DNA of 64,000 nucleotides from NCBI RefSeq assembly GCF_012911925.1, contig NZ_JAAXKY010000011.1, positions 1-64,000 on the forward strand. The letters run 5' to 3'. Positions 8,618 through 17,349 of the stretch are shown in pieces (within the stretch, counting starts at the first letter, position 1; the number at the start of each line of letters is the position of its first letter). Under the pieces are notes generated by a model. The model made no database searches and was not told the origin of the DNA. It worked only from the letters and a program-made list of their open reading frames with translations. Position numbers and translations under genes: made by a program. Source of the DNA: Pseudonocardia xinjiangensis. Lineage in GTDB: Bacteria; Actinomycetota; Actinomycetes; Mycobacteriales; Pseudonocardiaceae.

Positions 8618-9798
8618 GGTCGTGCTCCCTGGTCGAAGGGCAGGAGACGCGCGGCGATCGCCGCGGCCGGGCCGGGGTCGACCACGGCGAGCGCGTCGGC
8701 GACCGCGGCCCCCCGGAGCATCGCCGGCCCGTTGTGGCCCACCGGCTCCGCGCCGTGGGGGCCGACGCGCACCGGGACCAGCCGGGTGCACACGGCGTGG
8801 CGGGGCAGCCCGCCCGGAACCGGGGCCGCCACCAGGACGGGCAGCGGCTCACCGCGCAGCCCGCTGATGACGGGGACCGCGAGGGTCAGGAACGCGGCGA
8901 GCGCGGCGAACGGGTTGCCGGGCAACCCCACCACCAGCCGCCCGTCGCGCAGCCGGGCCAGGGCCTGCGGGTGACCGGGACGACAGGTCACGCCGTCGAC
9001 GAGGAGGTCCGCCTCGAGCGCGGCGAGCGCCGGACGCAGGTGGTCGGCGGGACCGGAGGCCGAGGAGCCGGAGACGAGCACCAGGTCGGCGTCGGCGTCG
9101 GCGATGGCGTCGAGGAGCAGGGCGCGGGAGTCGGGCAACGCGGCGGTGGCCACCGCCCGGGCACCGGCGCCGGCCAGCAGGCCGGGCAGCATGGGACCGA
9201 TGGCGTCGCGCACCCGGCCCGGCCCCGAGGGCCCCTCGGAGACCAGCTCGTCGCCGGTGACCAGCGCGGCCACCCGCGGGTGCGGATGCACCGGCAGCCG
9301 GTCCAGGCCCAGCGTGGCGACGAGCCCGAGCACGGCGGGGTGCACCACGATGCCTGCCGGCAGCAGCTCATCGCCCGCCGAACACTCCTCGCCGGCGCGG
9401 CGCACGTGCCTGCCCGGCGTGACCGACCCGGCGACCCGGCGACCGTCCACGACAGCGTCCTCGTCGGGCAGCACGGCCGTGGTGCCTGCAGGCACGGCCG
9501 CCCCGGTGACCACGGCGAACGCTTCGCCGGCACGCAGCTGAGCGGGCGCGGAGGTGGCGACACCGACCCGGCCGACGAGCGTCCACGGCGCCGCGCCGCA
9601 GACCGCGTAGCCGTCCATCGCCGAGCGGTCCACCGGCGGCACGGCGGACGGCGCCACCACGGGCGCGGCCAGCACCGCCCCCTCCGCGTCGGCGATCGGG
9701 ACCCACCGCACGGGCAGCGGCCGCGCGGCCGCGTGGGCCCGCTCCCGCGCGCCGTCCCAGGACAGCGACGTCACGGGCGGTGCGAAGGCGGTGCTCAT
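8605..9798 (-). CDS. moeA: Molybdopterin molybdenumtransferase (MoeA-like)
   Basis: MoeA inserts molybdate into adenylylated molybdopterin. The 397-residue protein has the expected domains. Early motifs are [14 protein letters not shown] (residues ~53-66) and the [13 protein letters not shown] segment. The MoCF-fold region has VTGDELV and then [17 protein letters not shown]. The substrate loop [16 protein letters not shown] is followed by a C-terminal beta-barrel domain. The central motif is usually SGGVS/GxxD, so [11 protein letters not shown] is a departure that may weaken or retune activity. It starts by TGATG overlap with fdsD and overlaps fdhD at its 3' end, so it appears dedicated to maturing this formate dehydrogenase. 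Confidence 0.88.
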   Translation of the reverse strand: MSTAFAPPVTSLSWDGARERAHAAARPLPVRWVPIADAEGAVLAAPVVAPSAVPPVDRSAMDGYAVCGAAPWTLVGRVGVATSAPAQLRAGEAFAVVTGAAVPAGTTAVLPDEDAVVDGRRVAGSVTPGRHVRRAGEECSAGDELLPAGIVVHPAVLGLVATLGLDRLPVHPHPRVAALVTGDELVSEGPSGPGRVRDAIGPMLPGLLAGAGARAVATAALPDSRALLLDAIADADADLVLVSGSSASGPADHLRPALAALEADLLVDGVTCRPGHPQALARLRDGRLVVGLPGNPFAALAAFLTLAVPVISGLRGEPLPVLVAAPVPGGLPRHAVCTRLVPVRVGPHGAEPVGHNGPAMLRGAAVADALAVVDPGPAAAIAARLLPFDQGARPWGV

Positions 9799-10022
9799 CA
9801 GGCCGCCGGGCGGAGGAGCTCCGCCGCCCGCACGGCCATCGGGTCGAGCCCCTCGCCGCCGGAAGCGACGTGGGCCAGCAGCGCTGCCCTCATCCGCGGC
9901 TCCCAGAAGTCGCGCAGGTGCGTGGCCACCGCGGCGGCCGCCACCTCGAACGGCTGGTGGGCGAACTGCACGGCGACCTCATTGGCCAGCCGCACGTGCG
10001 GGGGGACGGTGGTGGTGGACAT
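9798..10022 (-). CDS. fdsD: NAD-dependent formate dehydrogenase delta subunit
   Basis: This 74-residue protein of the FdsD family is a small subunit associated with soluble Mo-dependent NAD-formate dehydrogenases. Recognisable features are the N-terminal VRLANEVAVQFAH and the central ATHLRDFWEPRMRAAL, which match the conserved ANQIA...HI..FWDPRM pattern of the family. It lies 3 bases after fdsA and shares one base (TGATG) with the following moeA-like gene, so translation is coupled. Confidence 0.9.
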   Translation of the reverse strand: MSTTTVPPHVRLANEVAVQFAHQPFEVAAAAVATHLRDFWEPRMRAALLAHVASGGEGLDPMAVRAAELLRPAA

Positions 10023-10025
10023 CGA

Positions 10026-12851
10026 TCAGTCCCCTGCCGTGACGACCGGCCGCTGCGCCAGCTCCTCGCGGACGGCGACCTGCGCCGACGAGAGCGCCAC
10101 CTGCACAGCGGTGACCTTGTACTCCGGACAGTTGGTGGCCCAGTCGGAGTTGTCCGTGGTGATCACGTTGGCTCCGGTGACCGGGTGGTGGAAGGTCGTG
10201 TAGCAGACGCCGACAGGCATCCGTTCCGACACGACGGCCCGCAGCGTGGTCTGACCGACCCTGCTGGAGAGCGCGACCATGTCGCCGTCGTTGATCCCCC
10301 GCACCTCCGCGTCGTGCGGGTGCAGCTCGAGGAGGTCCTCGGGGTGCCATGCGGAGTTGGCCGTGCGGCGGGTCTGCGCGCCCACGTTGTACTGCGACAG
10401 GATCCGGCCGGTGGTGAGGATCAGCGGGAACTTGCGCGTGCTGCGCTCCTGGGTGGGCACGTAGACCGTCTCGACGAGCCGGCCCTTGCCGCGCACGAAC
10501 CCGTTCTCGTGCATGATCGGCGTGCCCTCGGGAGCCGCGTCGTTGCACGGCCACTGCACGCTGCCCACCCTGTCCAGGTGGGCGAACGAGACGCCGGCGA
10601 ACGTCGGGGTGGTCATCGCGATCTCGTCCATGATCTGGGCGGACGAGTCGTAGTGCATCGGGTAGCCCATCGCCTGCGAGATCTCGCAGATGATCTCCCA
10701 CTCCTGCTTGCCCGTCTTCGGCGCCATCACCGGGCGCACCCGGTTGATCCGCCGCTCGGCGTTGGTGAACGTGCCGTCCTTCTCGAGGAACGACGTGCCG
10801 GGCAGCAGCACGTGGGCGAACTTCGCCGTCTCGTTCTCGAAGAGGTCCTGGACGACGACGAGGTCGAGCGCGGCGAGCGCGGCGTGCACGTGCGTGGTGT
10901 TGGGGTCGGACTGGGCAATGTCCTCGCCCTGCACGAACAGCGCCCGGAACGAGCCGTCGATGGCCGAGTCGAACATGTTGGGGATGCGCAGGCCGGGCTC
11001 ATCGAGCAGCGGCACGCCCCAGAGCTGCTCGTAGACGTCACGGGCGCCGTCGTCGGAGACGTGCCGGTAGCCGGGCAGCTCGTGCGGGAAGGAGCCCATG
11101 TCGCAGGAGCCCTGCACGTTGTTCTGCCCGCGGAGCGGGTTGACGCCCACACCGTCGCGGCCGATGTTGCCGGTGGCCATCGCGAGGTTGGCCATGCCCA
11201 TGACCGTGGTGGAGCCCTGGCTGTGCTCGGTGACGCCGAGTCCGTAGTAGATCGCGCCGTTGCCTGCGGTCGCGTAGAGCCGGGCCGCGGCCCGGACGTC
11301 GGCGGCGGGGACCCCGGTGATGTCCGCGACGGCCTCGGGGCTGTTCTCGGGGCGGGCGATGAACGTCTCCCACTCCTCGACGCCCTCGCAGCGCTCCCGC
11401 ATGAACTCGCGGTCGGCGAGCCCCTCGGTGACGATGACGTGCGCGATCGCGTTGACGATCGCCACGTTCGTGCCGGGCGCGAGCTGCAGGTGGTGCTCGG
11501 CCTCGATGTGGGGCGAGCGGACGAGGTCGATCCGTCGCGGGTCGATGACGATCAGCTTGGCGCCCTGGCGCAGCCGCCGCTTCATGCGCGACGCGAACAC
11601 CGGATGGCCGTCGGTGGGGTTGGCGCCGATCACCAGGATCACGTCGGCCTTGGCGACGGACTTGAAGTCCTGCGTGCCCGCGGACGTGCCGAAGGTCTGC
11701 TTGAGGCCGTAGCCGGTGGGGGAGTGGCAGACGCGGGCGCAGGTGTCGACGTTGTTGTTGCCGAAGACCGCGCGCACCATCTTCTGGACGACGTAGACCT
11801 CCTCGTTCGTCGTCCGCGACGAGGTGATCGCGCCGATGGAGCCCGGACCGTGCTCGGCCTGGATCTCGCGCAGCCGCCGTGCCGTGAACTGGATGGCCTC
11901 GTCCCAGGAGACCTCGCGCCACGGGTCGGTGATCGACTCGCGCAGCATCGGGGCCATCACGCGGTCCGGGTGGCTGGCGTAGCCGAACGCGAACCGGCCC
12001 TTGACGCACGAGTGACCCTCGTTGGCGCCACCGTCCTTGTAGGGCACCATCCGCACCAGCTCGTCGCCGCGCAGCTCGGCCTTGAACGAGCAGCCGACAC
12101 CGCAGTAGGCGCACGTGGTGACCACCGACCGGGTGGGCATGCCCAGCGCCACCACCGACTTCTCCTGCAGCGTGGCCGTGGGGCAGGCCTGCACGCACGC
12201 GCCGCAGGAGACGCAGTCGGACTCCATGAACGACACGCCTGCGCCCGCGGCGACCTTCGAGTCGAAGCCGCGGCCCTCGATCGTGAGCGCCAGGGTGCCC
12301 TGCACCTCGTCACAGGCGCGGACGCAGCGCGAGCACGCGATGCACTTGGAGGCGTCGAAGTCGAAGTAGGGGTTGGACGTGTCCTTGAGCAGGTCCATGT
12401 GGTTGGCGCCGGCCTCGACACCCGACCCGTAGCGGACCTCGCGCAGGCCCGTGACCCCGGCCATGTCCTGCAGCTCGCAGTCGCCGTTGGCCGAGCACGT
12501 CAGGCAGTCCAGCGGGTGGTCGGAGATGTAGAGCTCCATGACCCCGCGGCGCAGCTTCCCGAGCTTCTCGGTCTGCGTGCGTACGACCATGCCGGGCGCG
12601 ACGGGCGTGGTGCAGGACGCGGGCGTGCCGCGCGCGCCGTCGATCTCCACGACGCACAGCCGGCAGGAGCCGAACGCCTCCAGGCTGTCGGTGGCGCAGA
12701 GCTTGGGGATGTCGAGCCCGGCCTCCTTCGCTGCGCGCATGACCGACGTGCCCGGTGGCACGGTCACGGCCACCCCGTCGATGGTCACCTCGACGGTGGC
12801 CGCACCCTCGCGGGCGGGCGTGCCGAAGTCGGGCTCCTTGAGCAACGTCAT
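10026..12851 (-). CDS. fdsA: NAD-dependent formate dehydrogenase catalytic alpha subunit
   Basis: FdsA oxidises formate to CO2 at a bis-MGD molybdenum centre and passes electrons through FeS clusters to FdsBG, which reduces NAD+. The 941-residue protein has an N-terminal 2Fe-2S domain (C52, C63, C66, C80), an H112/C116/C119/C125 cluster, two 4Fe-4S clusters (C170-C180 and C213-C223) and a 4Fe-4S next to molybdenum (C247, C250, C254, C282). The active-site residue is Cys375, followed by His376, in CARVCHSPTG, so this is a Cys and not a Sec enzyme. Start ATG 12851 overlaps the fdsB stop (ATGA). All key ligands are present, so the enzyme should be functional. Confidence 0.97.
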   Translation of the reverse strand: MTLLKEPDFGTPAREGAATVEVTIDGVAVTVPPGTSVMRAAKEAGLDIPKLCATDSLEAFGSCRLCVVEIDGARGTPASCTTPVAPGMVVRTQTEKLGKLRRGVMELYISDHPLDCLTCSANGDCELQDMAGVTGLREVRYGSGVEAGANHMDLLKDTSNPYFDFDASKCIACSRCVRACDEVQGTLALTIEGRGFDSKVAAGAGVSFMESDCVSCGACVQACPTATLQEKSVVALGMPTRSVVTTCAYCGVGCSFKAELRGDELVRMVPYKDGGANEGHSCVKGRFAFGYASHPDRVMAPMLRESITDPWREVSWDEAIQFTARRLREIQAEHGPGSIGAITSSRTTNEEVYVVQKMVRAVFGNNNVDTCARVCHSPTGYGLKQTFGTSAGTQDFKSVAKADVILVIGANPTDGHPVFASRMKRRLRQGAKLIVIDPRRIDLVRSPHIEAEHHLQLAPGTNVAIVNAIAHVIVTEGLADREFMRERCEGVEEWETFIARPENSPEAVADITGVPAADVRAAARLYATAGNGAIYYGLGVTEHSQGSTTVMGMANLAMATGNIGRDGVGVNPLRGQNNVQGSCDMGSFPHELPGYRHVSDDGARDVYEQLWGVPLLDEPGLRIPNMFDSAIDGSFRALFVQGEDIAQSDPNTTHVHAALAALDLVVVQDLFENETAKFAHVLLPGTSFLEKDGTFTNAERRINRVRPVMAPKTGKQEWEIICEISQAMGYPMHYDSSAQIMDEIAMTTPTFAGVSFAHLDRVGSVQWPCNDAAPEGTPIMHENGFVRGKGRLVETVYVPTQERSTRKFPLILTTGRILSQYNVGAQTRRTANSAWHPEDLLELHPHDAEVRGINDGDMVALSSRVGQTTLRAVVSERMPVGVCYTTFHHPVTGANVITTDNSDWATNCPEYKVTAVQVALSSAQVAVREELAQRPVVTAGD

Positions 12852-14425
12852 GCCGTGCCCCCGTCGGTTGATCCTGTGGTGGTGGTCGCCGGGACGCCGA
12901 AGTCCTCGCCGAAGTGGCGCAGCGCGCTGCGCACCGGCAAGGGGGTGAGGCCGCCCATGGCGCAGAGCGAGCCGTCGGTCATCAGCTCGCACAGGTCGTC
13001 GAGCAGGACGAGGTTCTTCGAGCGGTCCTCGCCTGCGCGGATGCGGTCGATCGTCTCGACGCCCCGCACGGCACCCACCCGGCACGGGGTGCACTTGCCG
13101 CAGGACTCCTCGGCGCAGAACGAGAAGGCGAAGCGGGCCATGGAGGACATGTCGACGGTGTCGTCGAAGACGACGATCCCGCCGTGGCCGACCATCGCCC
13201 CGGCCGCGGCGAACGACTCGTAGTCCATCGGCAGGTCGAACTGCGTGGTGGGCACGTAGGCGCCCAGCGGGCCGCCCACCTGCACCGCGCGCACCGGACG
13301 TCCGGACGCGGCGCCGCCGCCGAGGTCCTCCACGAGCTCGCCGAGGGTGATCCCGAAGGCAGTCTCGACGATCCCCCCGCGGGCGATGTTGCCGCCGAGC
13401 TGGAAGACGTTGGTGCCCAGCGAGCGACCCATGCCGTAGGCCGCGTAGGCGGCGGCGCCGCCCGCGAGGATCGTGGGCACCGTGGCCAGCGAGAGCACGT
13501 TGTTGACCACGGTGGGGCGGCCGAAGAGCCCTTCGAGGGCCGGGATCGGCGGCTTGGCCCGCACCATGCCGCGCTTGCCCTCGAGGCTCTCGAGCATCGA
13601 GGTCTCCTCGCCGCAGATGTAGGCGCCCGCGCCCACCCGCACGTGGAGGTCGAAGGTCAGCTCCGAGCCGAGGATCCGCTCACCGAGCCAGCCCCTGGCG
13701 CGGGCGATCTCGATCGCGGCGCTGAGCGTCTCGACGGCCTCCGGGTACTCCGAGCGCAGGTAGACGTACCCCTCGGTGGCGCCCACCGCGTGAGCCGCGA
13801 TCGTCATGCCCTCGATCAGCGTGAACGGGTCGCCCTCGATCAGCATCCGGTCGGCGAAGGTGCCGGAGTCGCCCTCGTCGGCGTTGCAGCAGACGAACTT
13901 GATGTCCGCGGTGGCGCCGAGCACCGTGCGCCACTTGATCCCCGTGGGGAACCCCGCGCCGCCCCGGCCGCGCAGCCCGGAGGACACGACCTCCTCGACC
14001 ACGGCGGCCGGCTCCATCGCGAGCGCGGCCCGCAGCCCGGCGTAGCCGCCGTGGGCCTCGAAGTCGTCGGCCGAGAGCGGGTCGACGACCCCGACGCGGG
14101 CGAACGTCAGCCGCTGCTGGCGGCGCATCCAGGGCAGGTCCTCGACGAGCCCGAGCCCCTCCGGGGTGGCGTCCAGCAGCCCCGCGGCGACGAGCCCGTC
14201 GACCTCCTCGGGCGCGACCGGCCCGTAGCCGACCCGGCCCGCGGGCGTCTCGACCTCGACCAGCGGCTCCAGCCAGAGCATCCCGCGGGAGCCGGTGCGC
14301 ACCACCTCGACCGTCCGGCCCGCGGTGGCGGCGGCCGCGGCGATCCGCTCGGCCACCTCGTCGGCACCGACGGACCGGGCCGCGGCGTCGCGCGGGACGA
14401 ACACCCGCACCGTCACTGCGTTCAT
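12848..14425 (-). CDS. fdsB: NAD-dependent formate dehydrogenase beta (NuoF-like diaphorase) subunit
   Basis: This 525-residue NADH/FMN-binding subunit takes electrons from FdsA and reduces NAD+. An N-terminal thioredoxin-like NuoE-type segment (~1-110) precedes the NuoF core with the FMN motif LRGRGGAGFPTG, the NAD-site region NADEGDSGTF, CGEETSMLESLEG and the complete C-terminal 4Fe-4S motif ESCGKCTPCR with its distal cysteine in SLCAMGG. Start ATG 14425 overlaps the fdsG stop by 4 bases. It is a useful comparison for the divergent NuoF-like protein at 58.5 kb, which lacks several of these residues. Confidence 0.96.
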   Translation of the reverse strand: MNAVTVRVFVPRDAAARSVGADEVAERIAAAAATAGRTVEVVRTGSRGMLWLEPLVEVETPAGRVGYGPVAPEEVDGLVAAGLLDATPEGLGLVEDLPWMRRQQRLTFARVGVVDPLSADDFEAHGGYAGLRAALAMEPAAVVEEVVSSGLRGRGGAGFPTGIKWRTVLGATADIKFVCCNADEGDSGTFADRMLIEGDPFTLIEGMTIAAHAVGATEGYVYLRSEYPEAVETLSAAIEIARARGWLGERILGSELTFDLHVRVGAGAYICGEETSMLESLEGKRGMVRAKPPIPALEGLFGRPTVVNNVLSLATVPTILAGGAAAYAAYGMGRSLGTNVFQLGGNIARGGIVETAFGITLGELVEDLGGGAASGRPVRAVQVGGPLGAYVPTTQFDLPMDYESFAAAGAMVGHGGIVVFDDTVDMSSMARFAFSFCAEESCGKCTPCRVGAVRGVETIDRIRAGEDRSKNLVLLDDLCELMTDGSLCAMGGLTPLPVRSALRHFGEDFGVPATTTTGSTDGGTA

Positions 14426-14910
14426 CGGGCCTCTCCCAGCAGTGCGTCGAGACGGGCGGGGGTGACCCGGCCGTGGAGCCGGTCGCCCACCTGCACGGCC
14501 GGACCGAGCGCGCAGTTGCCGAGGCAGAAGACCTCGTCGAGCGTGACGGCGCCGTCGGAGGTGGTCGCACCGAAGCCGACGCCGGTGCGCCGCTTCGCGT
14601 GCTCGCCGAGCGCCTCGGCCCCGACCGCCTGACAGGCCTCCGCCTGGCACACCCGCACCGTGGTGCGGCCGCCCGGGGCGCGCCGGAAGTCGCGGTAGAA
14701 GGTGACCACGCCGTGGACCTCGGCGACCGAGAGGTTGAGCACGTCGGCGATCACGGGGACGTCCGCCTGGTCGACGTGGCCGAGGTCCTCCTGCACCGCG
14801 TGGAGGATCGGGATGAGGGGGCCGCGCACGTCGCGCAGCGTGGTCGCGATGTGCCGCACGTGCTCGGCACGCACCGCCGCGAGATCCGTGACGTCCGTCG
14901 TCATGAACAT
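14422..14910 (-). CDS. fdsG: NAD-dependent formate dehydrogenase gamma (NuoE-like) subunit
   Basis: This 162-residue 2Fe-2S thioredoxin-fold subunit partners FdsB. The four ligand cysteines are in CQAEAC and CLGNC, as in NuoE; the helical N-terminus contains LIPILHAVQEDLGHV, a family signature. Two in-frame ATGs (14910 and 14904) are possible starts. It is the first gene of the operon and follows the co-directional LysR gene by 63 bases, where the likely operon promoter and operator lie. Confidence 0.95.
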   Translation of the reverse strand: MFMTTDVTDLAAVRAEHVRHIATTLRDVRGPLIPILHAVQEDLGHVDQADVPVIADVLNLSVAEVHGVVTFYRDFRRAPGGRTTVRVCQAEACQAVGAEALGEHAKRRTGVGFGATTSDGAVTLDEVFCLGNCALGPAVQVGDRLHGRVTPARLDALLGEAR

Positions 14911-14973
14911 GACTGTCGCGGTCTGAGGTGTCTCAGGTCAAAGCAATCATGGCTATCCCGTGATAACCGCCGT
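14911..14973 (-). promoter_or_regulatory. fds operon control region with LysR-type boxes
   Basis: The 63-bp gap upstream of fdsG contains GG.TATC-CCGT-GATA.CC (14951-14967), an interrupted dyad with the T-N11-A shape of LysR operators. A second small dyad, CTGAG-GTGT-CTCAG, lies nearer the start codon. The LysR gene ends 9 bases beyond the dyad. Assignment as the formate-responsive site is inference. Confidence 0.5.
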
Positions 14974-15909
14974 CTATGAGCGACTACGGACGTGCCGCCG
15001 TAGCAGCTCGTCCAGCTCGGCCCGCAGATCGACCTGCGCCGCCACGTCGAGGACGGCCCGCGCGAGCATCGGCTCGGGGACGCGGTCGGGCAGCACCAGT
15101 CCGATGCGGTGGCTCTGCGCGGGCGCGACCATCGGCACGATCCGCATCCCGTCGGGCACCCCGAACAGGTGCAGCCAGGCGTGGGCGATGATCGTCGACC
15201 AGCGGTGGGTGGCCACGTGCGCGTACAGCACCGACACCGCGTCCGCCTCCAGCATCGGTTCCACCGCGACCCCCACCGCGGCGAAGGCGCGGTCGAGGAT
15301 CCGCCGGTTCTCCATCACCGGGGACAGCAGGCACAGCGGCAGGGTGGCGACGTCGTCCCAGGGGGCGCTGCTCCGCTCGGCGATCGGCGAGTCCTCGGGC
15401 GTGAGGAGCAGGTAGCGCTCCCGGTAGAGCGGCACGGTCCGCACCGAGCCGCCGAGCCCCTCCCCGTCGACGTAGGTCATGCCGACGTCGAGCTCGTACT
15501 CCGCGAGCTTGCGGACGATCTCGCGGGAGGACAGCGACTCGATGGAGATCCGCACCCGTCCGTGCTGGTCGCTGAACGGCGCGGTGAGCAGCGGTGCCGC
15601 GGTGAGCGCCGTGGGGATGGCGCCGATGCGGAGCTTGCCGGTGAGGCCGCCCGCCATCCGGTCGAGGTCCTGGCGCATCGCGTCCTGGTCGGCGAGCATC
15701 CGGTGGGCCCATACGACGACCCGCTCGCCCTCCGGCGTGAACCCGCCGAAGCGGCGCTCCCGCCGCACGATCTGCACCCCGAGGTCGGACTCCAGCCGGC
15801 GGATGGCCGCCGACAGTGCGGGCTGCGACACGTGGCAGGCGGCAGCCGCCCGCGCGAAATGCCGCTCCCGCGCCAGAGCGCTGAGGTATTCGAGCTGGCG
15901 CAGGAGCAC
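14974..15909 (-). CDS. LysR family regulator of the formate dehydrogenase operon (FdsR-like)
   Basis: This 311-residue LysR-type activator has an N-terminal helix-turn-helix in residues ~1-60 (YLSALARERHFARAAAACHVSQPALSAA, split by the turn) and a C-terminal periplasmic-binding-like effector domain. Start GTG 15909 gives the canonical LysR N-terminus; upstream extension is arginine-rich and unlikely. LysR genes preceding fds operons in other bacteria activate them in response to formate, and the co-directional layout here fits that role. The region upstream is shared with the divergent nickel/cobalt permease. Confidence 0.9.
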   Translation of the reverse strand: MLLRQLEYLSALARERHFARAAAACHVSQPALSAAIRRLESDLGVQIVRRERRFGGFTPEGERVVVWAHRMLADQDAMRQDLDRMAGGLTGKLRIGAIPTALTAAPLLTAPFSDQHGRVRISIESLSSREIVRKLAEYELDVGMTYVDGEGLGGSVRTVPLYRERYLLLTPEDSPIAERSSAPWDDVATLPLCLLSPVMENRRILDRAFAAVGVAVEPMLEADAVSVLYAHVATHRWSTIIAHAWLHLFGVPDGMRIVPMVAPAQSHRIGLVLPDRVPEPMLARAVLDVAAQVDLRAELDELLRRHVRSRS

Positions 15910-16033
15910 CGGACAGGGATACCGGCGACGGCCCCGGAGCGCAAACAGCGCTGCGCGCTCCGTGGCGATGCCCGGGCGCCGCCGCCGAGCCGCCGGTCCG
16001 GGTCGTGGTGACGTGTGCCACCGGCAGGGGCGG

Positions 16034-16043
16034 GGCAATTGCC
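16034..16043. promoter_or_regulatory. 10-bp palindrome between lysR and the nickel/cobalt permease
   Basis: GGCAATTGCC is a perfect 10-bp palindrome in the 171-bp divergent gap, 38 bases before the permease start. It is immediately followed by CGATATCTTG, an AT-rich stretch in a GC-rich setting. It is a plausible regulator site for either gene; no specific regulator is implied. Confidence 0.35.
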
Positions 16044-16080
16044 GATATCTTGCAGGAGCGTTCCCCGTGAAAGGTGTGCC

Positions 16081-17205
16081 ATGACCTCCCCGACCGTTTC
16101 TGCCGCGTCCTCGCGGTGGGCGACCATGCGTTCGGCGCTCACTCCCGCGGATCGGTCCGCAATAGGCGGGATGTTCGGGTTCGTGCTCCTTCTACACCTT
16201 GTCGGAATAGTCGTGCTGATCGTCTTGGTGGTGCCCGCCCACTACGATCTCGGCAGCACCGGCACGTACGGGCTGGGCGTCGGCGTGCTGGCCTACACGC
16301 TGGGAATGCGGCACGCGTTCGACGCCGACCACATCGCCGCGATCGACAACACCACCCGCAAACTCATCGCCGGGGGCGGGCGGCGCCCGCTGTCGGTCGG
16401 GTTCTGGTTCTCCCTCGGGCACTCCACCGTGGTGTTCGGGCTGGCGTTCCTGCTCGCCGTCGGGGTGAAGGCGCTGGTGGGGCCGGTCGAGGACGAGAGC
16501 TCGGAGCTGCACTCGATCACGGGGATCCTCGGTGCCACGGTCTCGGGGGCGTTCCTGTGGATCCTCGGGATCCTCAATCTCGTCGTGCTCGTCGGCATCG
16601 TCCGGATCTTCCGGAGGATGCGCACCGGGGAGTACGACGAGCAGGAGCTCGAGCAGCAGCTCGACAAGCGCGGCTTCATGAACCGCTTTCTCGGCGGACT
16701 CACCCGCTCGATCTCGAAACCGTGGCACATCTACCCGGTCGGCGTGCTGTTCGGGCTGGGTTTCGACACTGCCAGCGAGGTGGGTCTGCTGGTGCTGGCG
16801 GGTGGCGCCGCGGCGTTCAGCCTGCCGTTCTACGCGATTCTGGTGCTGCCGATCCTGTTCGCCGCCGGAATGAGCCTGCTCGACACGATCGACGGCATCT
16901 TCATGAACTTCGCCTACGGCTGGGCCTTCGCCCGGCCGGTCCGCAAGGTCTTCTACAACATCACCATCACCGCGCTGTCCGTCGCGGTCGCCCTGGTCAT
17001 CGGGACGATCGAGCTGCTGTCGGTGGTCACGGAGCAGGCGGGGATCACCTCCGGCCCGCTCGCGGCCATCGCCGCGATCCCCCTGGACTACGCGGGCTAC
17101 GGCATCGTCGCGCTCTTCGCCCTGGCCTGGCTGGTCGCGTTCGCCGTCTGGAAGTTCGGACGCGTGGAGCAGCGGTGGTCGGACCGGACCACGGACACCC
17201 CCTGA
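16081..17205 (+). CDS. Nickel/cobalt transporter, NiCoT family (HoxN/NixA type)
   Basis: This 374-residue integral membrane permease takes up Ni2+ or Co2+ with high affinity. The TM2 signature RHAFDADHIAAIDN, which contributes metal-binding His and Asp, is intact, as are LGHSTVVF and LGFDTASE in later helices. Eight hydrophobic segments can be traced. ATG 16081 follows AAAGG at a suitable distance. Neighbours are Mo-dependent formate dehydrogenase and an Fe/Mn superoxide dismutase, neither of which needs nickel. The client could therefore be a nickel or cobalamin enzyme elsewhere; context does not settle Ni versus Co. Confidence 0.93.
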   Translation: MTSPTVSAASSRWATMRSALTPADRSAIGGMFGFVLLLHLVGIVVLIVLVVPAHYDLGSTGTYGLGVGVLAYTLGMRHAFDADHIAAIDNTTRKLIAGGGRRPLSVGFWFSLGHSTVVFGLAFLLAVGVKALVGPVEDESSELHSITGILGATVSGAFLWILGILNLVVLVGIVRIFRRMRTGEYDEQELEQQLDKRGFMNRFLGGLTRSISKPWHIYPVGVLFGLGFDTASEVGLLVLAGGAAAFSLPFYAILVLPILFAAGMSLLDTIDGIFMNFAYGWAFARPVRKVFYNITITALSVAVALVIGTIELLSVVTEQAGITSGPLAAIAAIPLDYAGYGIVALFALAWLVAFAVWKFGRVEQRWSDRTTDTP

Positions 17206-17208
17206 CCC

Positions 17209-17270
17209 CGCGAGTCGCCCGTTCCCGGTCCGCGAGTCGCCCGTTTCCCGCGCGCGAATCGCCCGTTCCG
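17209..17270. repeat. Tandem GCGAGTCGCCCGT repeat, three units
   Basis: Three consecutive ~20-22-bp units share the core CGCGAGTCGCCCGTT; the third is CGCGCGAATCGCCCGTT. They lie immediately after the NiCoT stop. The same core, in reverse complement, recurs at 30975-31035 and 39848-39881, so it is a dispersed intergenic repeat family placed at gene ends. Confidence 0.85.
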
Positions 17271-17305
17271 GTCGAGCCGGAGGCACTGGCCCGAGAGGCT
17301 GGAAG

Positions 17306-17337
17306 GCTGTCCCGTCCGCTGGACCGGACGGGACAGC
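17306..17337. terminator. Bidirectional hairpin between convergent NiCoT and sod genes
   Basis: GCTGTCCCGTCCG (17306-17318) pairs perfectly with CGGACGGGACAGC (17325-17337) around a 6-base loop. It sits 12 bases from the sod stop and ~100 from the NiCoT stop, so it can end both transcripts. No T-tract follows, as is usual in actinobacteria. Confidence 0.8.
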
Positions 17338-17349
17338 GCGTCGGAGCTG

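Noticed and set aside
9780-13223. A 1147-codon plus-strand open frame opposite fdsA
   Set aside because: Its translation is Arg/Gly/His/Val-rich without motifs and is the antisense shadow of fdsA and fdsB, whose cofactor motifs are unmistakable on the minus strand.
15109-16011. Plus-strand 300-codon frame opposite lysR
   Set aside because: Shadow of the LysR gene; no motifs or ribosome site.
17306-17337. Possible cobalamin or nickel riboswitch near the NiCoT gene
   Set aside because: The only strong structure is a simple 3' hairpin; no B12-box or multi-helix element is visible upstream of the permease start.
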